The notes under the pieces are model-generated. The model worked only from the letters and a program-made list of their open reading frames with translations. It was not told the DNA's origin and did not search any database. From contig NC_067296.1 of assembly GCF_020740795.1 (NCBI RefSeq), positions 2,581,001 through 2,645,000 on the forward strand: a DNA stretch of 64,000 bases. Reading direction: 5' to 3'. Source of the DNA: Apus apus. Lineage: Eukaryota; Chordata; Aves; Apodiformes; Apodidae. The translations under genes and the position numbers were made by a program. Positions 33,245 through 46,289 of this stretch are shown here, one piece after another (the first letter of the stretch is position 1; every line of letters starts with the position of its first letter).

Positions 33245-34165
33245 TCGAGAGAGAGCAGCTTTCTGGGCACCCACACAGTCCTACACCTTCCAGATCCTCC
33301 CCCCTGGAGATCTGCCAGCTCCTTTCCTGGTGCTGAGGGAATTCCTGTGGGAATGGGGGTCATTCTGAGAGCCTGGACATCCCTGTCCCAGGACTCTGAA
33401 GCAGAGCCAAGCTGCTGGGTGGTCTCCAGGGCTGTTCTCCTGTGGTCCTGCTGCGGATCCGGGATCAAACCCTGCAGAAGAAATCACACCAGGTCCCGGG
33501 CAGATGGACACAGGAGATGGTGCCACGGGGTGCCTGGCTCTTTGGGGATCAGCCACAGTGAGCTGTGCAGCCCCGAGGGGCTTCTCTTGGAACAGAAAAG
33601 AATCCTAGTTTGATCATTTGTTGCTGTCTTGCTGTACCAGCCCAACTTCAGATACGATGGGAACACGACACTGAGGCAATAAGATGATTTTCAAGATCAG
33701 GATCTTTCCAAAAAAGCAACATTTTTCCAAAGTGAGGTTTTCCAACGCTGGCCCGGTGAGTTTTCTTGTTAAGGGGGGGATGTTATATCCAATATGTGGA
33801 GTTCGACACCGATATTTGTTTTTATTCTACTTCAGGAGAAGTATCAGAATGCTACCAGGGGAAATAGAGGGTTTGGCCAAAGTGCTCCTGCCTCAGCCCC
33901 ACCTGCTGCAGTCCTGCCCTGTTTCCAGTTCCCAGGTGAGACGCTGTGCTCAGCTCTTCCCATTCCTCACTCTGCTCCCACCCTTTCCCAAGCACTCCCT
34001 GCATGACAGGCCTTGTGCTCTGGGGGGGTCTTGCAGCCCCAACCTGGGCTGCACCAACAAGCTCCATCCCTTTGGCCACCGAGTGTTTCCTGGCAAAGCC
34101 CCAGGGCCTGACCCGCAGCTCCCAGTAGCACCTTTCCCAAGCTCTCCCCGTGCTGCTGGGCCCCC
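33245..34165. other. Intergenic, no gene seen
   Basis: Unique sequence; short open frames without family resemblance. Confidence 0.5.
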
Positions 34166-34169
34166 CCTC

Positions 34170-34340
34170 GGTGCTGGAGGCTGCCATATGGACCCAAAAG
34201 CCCACACCTGTGTTTGCAGCTGGGTCTGCCACTGCAGGGCTTGCTTTCACAGCTGTCTTCTGGGTCCTTGCACCAAGATCTGCTCAGCATTGGCTCATCC
34301 TGATGCACAAGGCAGGGCCACGGGCAACAGGTCCATCCTC
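34170..34340 (+). repeat. Inverted repeat copy 1 (partner at 38,203-38,370)
   Basis: About 150 bp match the reverse complement of 38,203-38,370 with only about five differences including one single-base indel. Shared text includes TGCAGGGCTTGCTTTCACAG and GCATTGGCTCATCCTGATGC. It is not CR1. The copy ends about 25 bp before a CR1 3' tail. Confidence 0.9.
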
Positions 34341-34365
34341 CTCCAGCTGCTCTAATTCCCTGACT

Positions 34366-35130
34366 TCATAGAATCATAGAATCCCAGGGGTTGGAAGGGA
34401 CCTCAAAAGATCACCCAGTCCAACCCCCCTGCCAGAGCAGGGTCACCCAGAGCACATCACACAGGAACGTGTCCAGGCAGGTTTTGAATGTCTCCAGAGA
34501 AGGAGACTCCACAACCTCCCTGGGCAGCCTGGCCCAGGGCTCTGTCACTCTCACAGTAAAAAAATTTTTTTGAATATTCACCTTGAACCTCCTATGCTCC
34601 AATTTGATCCCATTACCCCTTGTCCTATCACTGGTCATCACTGAGAAAAGCCTAACTCCATCTCCCTGACACTCACCCTTTACATATTTGTAAACACTGA
34701 TGAGGTCACCCCTCAGTCTCCTTTTCTCCAAGCTCAAGAGCCCCAGCTCCCTCAGCCTTTCCTCATCAGGGAGATGTTCCACTCCCTCCATCATCTCTGT
34801 GGCTCTGCCCTGGACTCTTTCCAGCAGTTCCCTGTCCTGCTGGAACTGAGGGGCCCAGAACTGGACACAATACTCCAGATGCGGCCTCACCAGGGCAGAA
34901 TAGAGGGGCAGGAGAACCTCTCTTGACCTACTAACCACCCCCTTTCTAATGCACCCCAGGATCCATTGGCCTTCTTAGCCACAAGGGCACATTGCTGGCT
35001 CATGGTCATCCTCCTGTCCACCAGGACCCCCAGGTCCCTTTCACCTACACTGCTCTCCAGCAGCTCAGCCCCCAACCTCTACTGGTACATGGGGTTTCTC
35101 TTCATCCTCTCTCTGTCTCTGCTGCATCCC
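34366..35130 (-). mobile_element. CR1 LINE, longest copy, ORF2 end nearly open
   Basis: The left end is CATAGAATCATAGAATCCC. Reverse translation gives about 175 uninterrupted ORF2 residues (from [19 protein letters not shown] to the [15 protein letters not shown] end). An upstream segment ([24 protein letters not shown]) is in another frame, so one frameshift separates them. This suggests it is among the younger copies here. It is 5'-truncated and not expected to be mobile. Confidence 0.95.
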
Positions 35131-35134
35131 CATT

Positions 35135-35900
35135 TCATCCCCATCAGCAACTTCCCTTGGATTTTTCAAGAGGAACCAGCCTGGGCTGCCATGGGGAGCA
35201 CCCATCACCCATGCTTGAGGGTGCTCACGAGAGCATCTTTGCCCCTCCCCGTCCAGCTCTGGTGGGAACTTGACCCTTTTCTGCTCTGTTCTCCCCCAAA
35301 TTGATTTCACCACCTTGAACAAGGTGTGTGGGTGAGCTGTTTCCAGCAAGTGACGCCCGCCGAGGGGCCCAGCAGTGGCTGACAAACCCTGCCCCCTGCC
35401 CCCTCCTCTTTCTTCTTGCAAACCACCTACATCCTTCCTGTATTGCTTCAAACCACACGATAATAAGCTGAGAAGCAAAGGGTGAGTGGGAAGGTCTGTG
35501 GGGGCAGGTGGACCTCCTCACCTCAGGGGCTTCACCTCCTCCTGCAAATGCCACCGGAAACCTCTGTCCTGCTCTTGCATAACTGGGGGGGCCTGGGGTG
35601 CTCACCCCAAACCAGCAGCACTCGGCTGAGCCCCTGATCTTCTCCAGCCTTTTTTGGTCATTGTGTCCCTCACTGCCTCTCCTGCAGCCCCAGCAGCCTG
35701 GGGCTTGGAGGTCTGTCAGCTTCTGAGAGACCCATCCTTGGTGGGTTCTCACCAACAGTTATTTTAGCAAAGAGTGTTTTTTGCCTTGTTTTTTGGGTGG
35801 CTCTTCTCCCCCTGGCTGTTGTTTAGCCACCATCCCAGCTCTGGGCTTGCTCCCTTCGAGGGAGCCTGGAGGAAGGATGGGGAGAGACTTCACTAGAGAA
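35135..35900. other. Intergenic, no gene seen
   Basis: Unique sequence; no recognisable element. Confidence 0.5.
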
Positions 35901-35907
35901 TGTCATG

Positions 35908-36165
35908 ATAGGACAAGGGGTAATGGTTTTTAACTGAAAGAGGGGAGATTGAGGTTAGGTTGATATCCTTCAACCATGAGGGCAGGAAGGCAGTGGAACA
36001 GGTTGCCCAGGGAAGCTGTGGCTGCCCCAGCCCTGGCAGTGTTGAAGGGCAGGTTGGATGGGGCTTGGAGCAACCTGGGCTGGTGGGAGGTGTCCCTGCC
36101 CATGCAGGGGGTTGGATCTGGGTGATCTTTGAGGTCCCTCCCAACTTTACCCAGTCTGATTCTAT
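35908..36165 (+). mobile_element. CR1 LINE, 3' end
   Basis: GATAGGACAAGGGGTAATGG, GAAGCTGTGGCTGCCCCAG, GTGTCCCTGCCCATGCAGG and the end CCAGTCTGATTCTATG define a + strand copy of the subfamily that is most frequent in the right half of the window. Confidence 0.93.
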
Positions 36166-36169
36166 GCTG

Positions 36170-38200
36170 GGAAGCTGGGAGGAGGGTGCTCCACTGGAGT
36201 CCTGCTCTGCCCCCCGGGGGTTTCAGACAACAAGGTGCTAAATGGAGCAAGAGTGGCAGCACAGCAGGGGTGCTGGGGAACATCAAGGATGCTTGGCACC
36301 CATGCAGCAGATAGGGGAGATGCCTCCTGAAGGACACAACCTGCTGCTTGGGTGCTGGTGGGAAAATCCAGGAATGCCTCCTGGAACCTTGTCCTGCATT
36401 GCAGCCTCAGTCTGGTGAGTTTGGTGGTGTGACTGCTGGGCATGGTCTGCCCCCAGGAAAAGGAGTGAAGTGGAGGCCTGTCCATCTTGCTGCCACTTCA
36501 GATGCCTCAAAAAGGAGCCCCCAGGTGACTGTCTCCATGCCCAGAGTTCTGGGGGAGGGTGGCTGTGCCTATCCTGTGCTGCAGCACAGAACAACCTTGG
36601 GCCAGCCTGGCTTTGGGGATGGGCTTCTCAACCAGCAAGGGGTGAAGGAAGGGTTGTGAGGAGCAGGAGGGGTGGGCTTGCTTGAGCTCCCCAAGTCAGG
36701 CTGGGTGGTGAGCGTGGCCTTGGGGCAGGGTGAGCCCTGCTCTGTGCTGCCTGGGGGTGCTTTGCTGCAGCCCTGGCTCCTGCAGTGGGACAGTGACCAC
36801 CCCAGGACAAGGAGCACTGCAGGACAGTGACCATCACACCACAAGGATCACGGCAGGGCAAGAACTGCCACAGGACCAGGCACCACTGCAGGACCAGGGC
36901 TGCTGCAGTTTTGATTTCACCTGAGTGCAAATCCAGCACAAAAAGGAGCATAACTGCCTGGTGGCCTCCTGGGCCACCATAACTCCTGCTTTGGGGTCTG
37001 GGAGAGCAGAGCACGAGCAGCACTGCCCGACCAATTCTGTGCAAAATATGGTCACAGACAACGTCTTATGGTCAGATCCTGGGAGATGCACTGAGCTCAT
37101 TTTTTTTTTGTGTGTGTTTTTTTCTTTATGAACACCCTGAAGAGCTTGTGAGGCACCTGTAAGTGCTCCTTACCCACAGGGTGGAGTGGGTCAAGAGGAC
37201 CCCAGAGGCAACCTTTGCTTTGAGGAGGGCATTTGAGAGAGACAGAACAAATTGAGTTGTTGTGGTGGCAGGTGCACTGAAGGTCTCTACACATCCCATA
37301 GCAGGGCTTGGAAATGCCACCTCTCCCCCATCATGAGCAAGGGAAAAATGTAGGGGTAAAACACCTGGTGACTGTGTGGGCACCTTGGCAGTAGATGACA
37401 CTCACTGCTGCTCAGAGCCCCAGAGCATATTTCGTGGCTAAAAAGTTATAATTAGGAAGAACAGTGAAAAGCTGCATGAGCAGGAGGCTCCTGTGGCTCT
37501 CCAGGAATCACAAGCTGAGCACCAGCAGTTCAGGCATGCACAACATCATCTGGCTTTGAGGAAAACCTTCCCTCAGGTTTGTCAAAGCCAAACAGTTCCC
37601 TTGCACCTCTGAGATGGGGGCACCTGAGAAGGTCAAGCCAGTTCAAGACAGGCAGCATCTAATGGGATTTTGTTCTTGATGTGCTTGGAGGTCACCCTAG
37701 GGCAAGGGCTTAGGTCCTGATCAGACAGGGCTTCAAGGGAGCTTGGAGTAGTGCTGTGCTTCTCTGCAGCTGATGTGTGGAGTCAGAGAAATGGTGTCTC
37801 CAGAAGCAGAGCTGGGAGATGCTGTTTTGGGAGAGCACAGGGGTCTGGCTGTATCCCACATACCCTTCCCTGGGCACTCCACCAGCACCTGCAGCACTCA
37901 GCATGATGTGGGAGTGGCTCCATGCCTTTCAGTATCCACTTCTGGGGCTGTTGTCCACCCATGTCTCTAAGCCCTTTTTGAACCCTGATGGTACCAGATG
38001 TTACCTGGTGGTACCTAATGGTGCCATCACTGTCCCCCTTCCTGGTAGCTCCTGAGGACACAGAGCAGAGCTGCCAGCCCAGCTGCCAGTTTGCAAAGGC
38101 AAACTCTGTTCCCCAGCTGAACTCATTTTCTTAAAAACCTTGTGCAGCACAAGGGAGCTTCAGGAGCTCAGCTAGGTGTGCTCCATCTCTCTTGGTTTGG
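36170..38200. other. Intergenic, no gene seen
   Basis: Includes a degenerate tandem segment (36,785-36,905) with GGACAGTGACCA and CACTGCAGGAC words. No coding gene recognised. Confidence 0.5.
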
Positions 38201-38202
38201 AG

Positions 38203-38370
38203 GCCATATGGACCTGGTTGCCTGTGGCCCTGCCTTGTGCATCAGGATGAGCCAATGCTGAGCAGATCTTGGTGCAAGGACCCAGAAGACAGCTGTGAAA
38301 GCAAGCCCTGCAGTGGCAGACCCAGCTGCCCACACAGGTGCGGGCTTTTGGGTTTTGAAGAGCAGCTCCA
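38203..38370 (-). repeat. Inverted repeat copy 2 (partner at 34,170-34,340)
   Basis: Reverse complement of the segment at 34,170-34,340, about 96-97 percent identical by direct reading. One extra G lies near 38,217-38,218, and a CC replaces AA near 38,330. Confidence 0.9.
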
Positions 38371-38374
38371 GCAA

Positions 38375-41365
38375 TCAGTGAGGTTAATTCTGGAGTGCGT
38401 GTGACCCAAGGACAGACTCCTGGGCTCTGGGCAGCAGCTGATGGTGGCTCCTGGGTGCTCAGGTGTGTCAAAACCAGTGCTGCAGTTGAACTTCATACCA
38501 GGGGAGACCCTCCTCTGCTTCTGTCTCTGCTGCTGAACCTGGTGAGGGGTGCAGGAGCTGAACCTGCAGGCAGGTGGAGGCTCTGCCATGTTATGTCCTC
38601 CAGTAAATGGTCTTTCTGGTCTGACATCAAGCAGAACATGACTATTTCCACCTGCCAATGGCAGTATTACCCAGTTCACTTTGATGAAGCAACAGTTTCC
38701 TCACGGAGAACATCCAAGCAGGGAAGAAAGGGCCCATTTTGTGCTCACTCTGCTCTGAAATGGGCTGGTTGTTTGTGTGGCTGCCCTACCTGGAGCATCC
38801 TGCAGAGACCATGTCTCCAGGGTGCTGATGTCTTTGCAAATCCACAGAAAGAGACAGCCCAAAGGGTTTTCCATCACTCCCATGGGAAGCTCTGCAGCCC
38901 CCTGCCCAGCCTGAGAGGAAAAGTATCTGCACGTCAGAGGAGCTGAGGAGAAGGATGCAGGGGAGGTGTGTTATTCCCTTTTTATGGGAAACTTCTAGAT
39001 GAAAGCAAAAAGTAAAATCCCATTTCTTTTCATTTTTAGGGTTTGAGAAAGAACAAATTATTCATGTCTCCTGCTCCTCCCTTCTCCCTCTCCCTTGGTT
39101 CTCCCTCTCTCTGCCTCTGTGCCAAAAATGAGAACACAAAGGGATGGATGGCAAATGTTTACAGAGAAGAGGAGACTTGTTCTGTTCAGGTTTTTGAGTC
39201 TTTTCAACTCTACAGCTTTAAATAATGCCTGCAACTGGGTGAAAATGGCAACTTGAAACGGAAAAAGTGAAGTGTTGAGACATTTCAGTACAGAGAAAAG
39301 AAAAGAAATCAATTCTTGGGCATTTCTTGCTTTCGTGGGTTCAATGTTACGAAGGGGTCAAAGAAGAAGAACCCAAAGCAATGAAATTCTTGATTGAGAA
39401 TCTGGGATTGCTGAGGGGGGTTAAGGAATCAACATTTTCTAATCTGTGTAACGGGGGCTGTGCATTTGTTTTGCCCCATGACTTCAGATTGCTCTTCAAT
39501 TATTTAAAGGAAGATATTTAGCTATTTTTTCTCTTAGTGTTTGGGGCTATGATGCAGGACTTTGCTCTGTGAATGTTTCCTGTGGAGTTACTGACTACTG
39601 AGAAAGTGCCCAGGATGTTCTGGGCAGAAACACCCCCCCAGATTTGGGGAGTTTTTGTGAATGAAGATTTTTTTTTTTTAGTTTTCTACCTGATTTGAGC
39701 CAACACTTTGGTGCCAGGGAAGGGGATACCCTGGGAAGTGGCTCCCTAGGAACTCTGCTGAAGTTCCAGCAGAGAAGCTGGGACTCGCCCAGCTAGGTTA
39801 CAGTCCATGGGTGGGACTGTTCCTGGTCTGAAACTCATTTTGTCCATCATAAGGGCAATTAATATGACTTGCATTATTCATTCAGCCTCACATGATGGGC
39901 TGGCTCTCCCTGGAGAGGGCAGCAAAGCTGTGGTCCTTCACAACCCTCAGTCGGTGACCGAGATGATGAGAGAAACCCTCAGGAGATGTGGTCTGAGGGT
40001 GGAAAAGGCCTCCAAATCCATCCTGTCCCACCTTTTTCCTTTGATAAGTTTAGAAGCTGGAAGAGCTTCTCCATATGCCTTTTCCAGAGTGTTGGCAGGG
40101 ACACTGGGGAGATGCTTGTGGCCTTTTGTTCTCTGTATCCCTCAGTCATTCAGGTGGGGGGGAGACAGCAAGAGCCTGGTGAAGGGTTGTGCTACTCAAG
40201 GCCTCTGCCAAAAGACCAGCCACAATTCAAGCAGTCAAATAAAGCTCTAATTATAAAAACTCCTCACTTAACTACAAAAATATTTTGTGTAAATTGCTAG
40301 AGGAAAAGAAAATGAGTATAAACTGTGCTCCAAGCCAATAAATCTACTTGCAGTGTAGTGCTTCTGGAGATGGTATCTAGAGAGTGTCTGTGTTCCAGAA
40401 GAAGAGAAAAGGTTCAATATGTCCTGAAATGCCTTTATCCTGCTTCTCTGCTAGCTTCTCCCAAGCTGTTCTGTTTCCTGGAGAGATCCCAAGTCCCTGG
40501 GACTCCTTCCAGCCCTCCTCTCTATTGTGGGAGTGACAAGCTCCTGCTCAGGAGCCAGAAATGATTGCATGTTGCATGTGTGCCCAATGGGATGGAGAGG
40601 CAGGCTGGGCTTCCTCATCCCTACCAGATCCCTGCTGCTGGCACTGCTCAGAGGGCAAAGGGACATCCCATGAAGCTGAGGTGGGGTTGGAAGCCTGCGT
40701 GGTTCTGGAAGCCCACTTGGCTCCTTCTAGAGAGCCCTCCTCACCCACTCTTGCTTCCATCACATGTAGGGTCAGTGGCCCTTGTGTTCCCCATCAAATG
40801 ATGTGTGGGTTGGAATCAGGGATGGAGGGATCCAGGTCCCCTAGCTGTGACTATGGTGAGACACGAGCAGCCTGTGGGTCATCAGGAGGGAATCTAGAGC
40901 AGGATTGCCTTGTCTGCCTAGATATATCTCAGAGACCAACAAGCTTTATGGATTTTCTGCTATTTATTTTTGGTAGGTGGCAGGTTTTGTTTCCCCTTTG
41001 TCAGGAGCAACAGGAAGGACTGAGGAGCAGATGGACCCCAGCAGGTGCCACAGGGCAGGGACACTCAGCTGTGGGGCAGGGATGGGGGTACAAAGAGGAT
41101 GAGGACTTGTCAAACTCTAGAAAACCCTCTAGGGCAGATGTGTCTCAGGCTCAGCAGTCTCCTCACCTCCAAGCTAATCCTATCAGCTGCCTCCAACCCC
41201 AGGATTTCTCTCCATGGGGAATTGCTGCACAGAGACCTGCCTGCAGGTCTCTGTGCCAGACCTGGTTGCTGCTCTTCCCATTCCCCTTCCCCTCACAAGC
41301 CCCAGCCCAGCCCAGCAGCACAGAGCATGGGCACAGGGCCTCTCCTGGCTTTGCAGAAGACACTG
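38375..41365. other. Intergenic, no gene seen
   Basis: Unique, largely AT-rich sequence (notably 39,000-39,550 and 40,200-40,350). Open frames up to 270 codons near 40,560-41,370 have no recognisable domain or repeat-free conservation signature. Confidence 0.5.
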
Positions 41366-41369
41366 ACCT

Positions 41370-41580
41370 ATAGTTTTTATCCCATCAAAAGTAACTGTCA
41401 TTTTAGAGTCATAACTATCACCAGCGGCCAAAAACTCATCTGGAAAGCAACCAAAATGTACATTAATTGCACACTGAAGAGCAGTAAAAGTGTCACTCTT
41501 GCTCATGGACTTGCAGTGCAAGAAGCTTCACTCATAATCAAATTTTACTGTGATTACAGGTCAAGAAATTGCCTTCCACC
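41370..41580. promoter_or_regulatory. Candidate conserved non-coding block
   Basis: AT-rich text with ATAACTATCACC, ACATTAATTGCAC and TCATAATCAAATTTTAC, without repeats or splice-flanked frames. It contrasts with the GC-rich flanks. Confidence 0.25.
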
Positions 41581-41584
41581 ACCA

Positions 41585-43785
41585 TGGCCAAGCACTGCTG
41601 GGGACTTGGGGCAGCTGCAGGTGCCCAACCTGCCTGACCTTGACATCAATGTTACAGGGAAGGTGAACCCTGCAGCAGCTCCTGGTCCTTCAGAGCAAGG
41701 CCACGGGGAGGGACAGTCCTGCAGCATCTCCTGGTCCTTGGTCCCATCTCTGGGTGAGGCTCCTGGGGATGTGCCAGGTGACTGGGGGTTGTTCAGATCC
41801 CACCAAGGGATGTGTTCATCCCTGTGAGGCATCTCTGTGGGTGAGTTGGCAGTTGGTGATGGAGTGATGGATGGGTCAGAGTGCAGTATGGAGGCTCCCT
41901 CACCCCATCAGGCCATGATACAAATGGGCCAGGCTTGGCTTTTCCTTGTGTTACCTTCTCATTCTTCTGTGTCCTAAAGCAGGTCCAGGTGTCTCCATCC
42001 ATTGTGGCCACAGCTGTGGTGCTGGGGTGTGGTGCTGGTGGCTGGACAGTGGAGTTTGCTGGGGGGACCCTGGAGCCAGGAGCTGCAGGACTGGGGGCTC
42101 TGAGTTGTGATGTGGGGAGTTTGGGCAGGAGGGAAGTGTGTGTGGGGTGTTCTGCTCTGCCAGAGGCACCAAGACTCGGAAGAACCTTGGGGAGGAGAGG
42201 GGTTGGGGACTTTGAGACCCCAGGCTTTCAGTGCCAAGGGGGTACAGGACAGTGAGCAGCACCTGCCCAGCTCTCCCAGGGTGTGCTGACTGGGAAGAGC
42301 ACACAGCCCCCAGCATCTCTTCTGGGGCAAGGAAACCTGATCATCCCACTCAGGCAGATAAGGAGCAACAGGTAACACACTACCCAGGGAAATGAAACCA
42401 GATCCTGAGCTGAGACTCCCTGGATGGTTCCCAGCCTTTTGCTGCCTCAGAGCCACGGTGGGAGCATAAACACGGGCAGAAAAGGAAAGCAGGGTGTTGG
42501 CAGGAGCCACGGAGGGGCTGGGACAGAGGGGCTGAGCACTGCTGAGCAGCAAGCCCTTCAGCTGCACCCAGCTCACCTGCAGCCTCTGCAAAAATACCCA
42601 CCCAGGAAGTCTGCATTATTCAACTCTCTGTCCCCACAAATAATAATGGCAGAGGAACGACAAGCTCTCTAAGGTGCTGGCAGGGTAACAAAGTAACCCC
42701 ACTAGGAACTGAAACTTCCAGCAATGACTGTGCCAAGTATTATGCTGGTTTATCAAGTTGAAAGTCAAGAAGAGTTTAGGATACAGTGATAAAACATCTG
42801 ATCTCAACTCTGACTCTAAAATACCCTTCTGGCCAGCACAGTGAAGAAGACTTGTTACTCCTCTCACCTCTCTGCTTCAAAAATCATTGTTCAAACCAAT
42901 AATTTTCCCCACCTACCTTGGGCACTTGCACTGTGCAACAAGGAGCCATGGACCCCACTCCTGTGCCCATGGGCTGGGCCATGACACCAGTGGAAGAGTT
43001 TGCTGGTGGCCACCCCTGCTGTGAAGCACAGGTATGTCTGGGGTGGTGGGCTGGAGGTGCTGGGCAGCCAGCTCTGGGTCCAACACACAACTTCTTTGTC
43101 TGGTTGCCCAAAACAGGTGGGCCTGAGCTCGAGGGTCCCTGGGGCTGTCCCAGGAGCTGGGTCCCAACACCATTGCACGTTTCCTTCTCCATGGGCTTGC
43201 TGTGGGTCTGATCACTCTGCTTCCACCAGGAGGACAGCGAGGACTGCTGCTCTCACTGCCAGCACCACACAGCAACCCTAACCCTAGGGAACCTCTGGGG
43301 ATGGGGACACTTGGCAAGGTGCAAACCTGCCCCAGGTGGAAGACCAGGACCTCACTGGGGCTGGCACAAGATTTGTGCTCCTAGCATGGGCTGCTGCTGT
43401 CAGGCTCCTGGGATTTGTCAAATGAAATCCTTCCTTTTGATCCTTCTTGCATAACCTTTTCAATATTGCTTGTCAGGACAGTTTTCCCTTCCATTCCATC
43501 ATCTTAAAAATAACAACATGGACGTAACAAAGACAAACTGCCCTCCCAGCACTGCTGGGACATTAGTGGCTGTGGCCCTGAGCTGTGGGCACAGCTTGAG
43601 GTGGTGCAGAAGGTGAAACCACAGACCAAGACCAGGCCTTTCCCACAGACCATCAGCCCACAGGACACCCTGGGTGTGTGTGGGGCTGTTTGGGGGGGGC
43701 TGCTGGGATGCAGGTGGGTGTCCCTGCCTCTGTGTGAGCCAGGCACTGCCCTCCAGAGCCATCCCATCCCATCCCAGCCGGGGCT
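41585..43785. other. Intergenic, no gene seen
   Basis: Unique GC-rich sequence; no recognisable gene or mobile element. Confidence 0.5.
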
Positions 43786-43789
43786 GTGT

Positions 43790-43935
43790 GGGCTGAGTCT
43801 TGGCACTCGAAGGGTTAACACAGCCAAGATCCCACTGATGAGATTTGTTAGACTCCCCATCACATCCTACAGTGCTGCTAATTATGTTTTTATAAACCAA
43901 TTAGCCAGGGCTTTCCCTGCCTCTGCCTCTTAAAT
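43790..43935. promoter_or_regulatory. Candidate conserved non-coding block with homeobox-type sites
   Basis: GGGTTAACACAG, GCTAATTATG, TTTTATAAACC and CCAATTAGCC occur within 120 bp, in otherwise GC-rich surroundings. Confidence 0.25.
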
Positions 43936-43939
43936 TCCC

Positions 43940-45935
43940 TCTCCATCACCAGCCTGGGAACTCCTGCCTGGTCCTGCCCTGCCCACCCCTGTCCCAGAGA
44001 TGCTTTGGGGCCTTTTGAGGACTGAGTTGGGGCTTATTGACTAAGAGTGGAAGTGCTGCAGCTTGTCCTGCCCCTCAGCACCACTTCTGCAGTTGTCACT
44101 GCTCAGAGGAGGTGGTTGGTGGGAACCAAGATCCTTCTTCAAATATGGAAAAAAAATAATCCCTGCAGCCAGGTGATGATCTCAGATTCCCTGGAGCAAC
44201 TCCAGGTCCACCACAAACAGCCAACACCTGGAATTACTGCTTAAGCACAGCTGCCATCATGCAAATTTAGAGATTAGCAGGGATTAAAGTGGTTTGGAGC
44301 ATCTCACAGTTCAATGGCCAAGTGCATCCCTGGGGTGGGTCCTGCGCTGCTGTGGCTGGAGCTGTGTTGTTGTTGTGCCCTGGGGGGTGGGTCCATGGGG
44401 CTGCTGAGCATCTGCTGGGCACCTTCCCTAAGCAAAGGGACCTCTTCCAGATCTCCTCCCGGGGCTGGAAATGGCTTCCTTGTGATTTCAGACTCTTGAG
44501 GCCACTTAACTGCTCCACACACCAGGAATGAATATTTCAGAAGCTCCCCCTGGAATAAGCCCTTTCTCCTTGCTGTGATAACTCAAGGTAGCTTTTCATC
44601 TTAATGTCTTATTTCCCACCCCATGTTAATAATTGCATATCTGGAAGAAATCTCCTGGTTCTGATCTTGCAGAGTAGTTACCTGCTCACCCCAGGTTAGC
44701 CAGGGTGGGCTGAGATGTTATTGCTCCTGCTGCTCCTCAGGAAGTTTTATTATGCTCCTTGCTTCATTTTCAAATGGCTCAAGGCTAGAGAGATAAAAGG
44801 GGAGCTTCATGGCCTGGTGGTGGCCACCAGTGGGGAAGAGTCCCACATTTACAGCTCTCCTTGCTTGTCCATCTCCACAGCTGTTGTGCTGTGCTGGTGG
44901 GATTTGTGCTGTGCTTACACAGGAGTAAAATACAGAGTCACCACGGTTCATGGGACAAGGAACAGGCACTTTTGTCTGTTTATACTTGAAGAGAGCAGGT
45001 AGCTTGGTGTTAAAAGTGGAACTGCTCTAATGAGAAAGCAAATGTTCTCAGCAGAAGGGGCTGCCACCCAGGCATCTTGCAAGGATGCTGTGATGGCCTC
45101 AGAAGTGGAGCAGAACGTGGGTTTTATGTCAGGCTGATTGCAGAGGGACCTGCTTGTGACCTGCTGGGATTTCTGCAGGCTTCGTTGGGGTCCTGCAGCC
45201 CCAGTGACCTGCTGTCCCTTGCCATGGTGTTGTTATTCCTGCCTCTTCTGGGATCCAGGGTGGTCTGCTGGGGACCGCTCAGCCCAACACACCGTGCCCC
45301 AAACCACCCCTTCATCTCAGAAGCTCTTCCTCCTTGTTGCCCCACTCAGAAAAGGCAGCTTCTGGGTGGGATTTTGGGATGTTGTTGGATGTGCCAGCAG
45401 GGTGTGTGGATGATGCTACAACAGGTGTCAACCAGAGGACACAGCAGGTCAGCTCCCACCACGTCCTGTGTCCTGTCCAGTGGCCTGTGGGCCACCAAGA
45501 GCTGGGGCTTGGTGTGCAGCAGGCACAGGGCATGGCAGCACGTTTTTGTAAAGCCATTGGGTGATGGAAATGACCATTTACCTGATCAAAAAACCCCTTA
45601 AGCCTGCAGGGTGAGCTCTCCCCTGCTTTATTAAAATGGTCTGAAAGCCAAAAAAAGGTGTCTCAAGTTGTTGGAGACCACAAGTGTTAAGGCCAGTTTC
45701 ATCACAGCTGGGTAGCAGTGAGGAAAAAGAAGATCTTAGCTGTGGTGTTGGGTTCTCAACAAGACCTGATGGCCCAGGGTGTATGAGAAGTGCAGCCATG
45801 CCCCAGCTTCACGTGTCCATTTGAATGGACACTGGAAGAAACTGGGTCTCAGCTAAGTGACAATCCCTGGTGTGCTAGTGACACAGCGTGGGGAGGCTTC
45901 TATGGCCAAGCTCTGTCGATGAACGGGCTTAAAAT
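43940..45935. other. Intergenic, no gene seen
   Basis: Unique sequence without recognisable genes. The 45,077-45,601 open frame has no domain resemblance. Confidence 0.5.
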
Positions 45936-45939
45936 AAGG

Positions 45940-46282
45940 TCTCCAGGGACCTTCCAGTACCTGAAGGGGCTCCAGGAAAGCTGGGGAGGAGGTTTTCCCC
46001 AGAGAGGGCAGTGATAGGACAAGGGATGATGGTTTGGAAATGAAAGAGGGGAGATTTAGGTTAGATATTAGGAGCAAATTCTTCACCATGAGGCTAGGAA
46101 GGCACTGGAACAGGTTGCCCAGGGAAGCTGTGGCTGCCCCATCCCTGGCAGTGTTGAAGGGCAGGTTGGATGGGGCTTGGAGCAGCCTGGGCTGGTGGGA
46201 GGTGTCCCTGCCCATGCAGGGGTGTTGGATCTAGATGATCTTTAAGGTCCCTTCCAACTTTAACCAGTCTATGTTTCTATGA
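45940..46282 (+). mobile_element. CR1 LINE, 3' end
   Basis: Contains CCTTCCAGTACCTGAAGGGG, GCTCCAGGAAAGCTGGGGAG, GAAGCTGTGGCTGCCCCATC and the final TATGTTTCTATGATC tail. Confidence 0.94.
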
Positions 46283-46289
46283 TCACAAT

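Noticed and set aside
40561..41827. Open frames of 270 and 260 codons in the intergenic gap
   Set aside because: Two overlapping frames of similar length without recognisable domains; consistent with chance.
43274..43286. Telomere-like AACCCTAACCCTA
   Set aside because: Only two units; expected by chance and not an interstitial telomere array.
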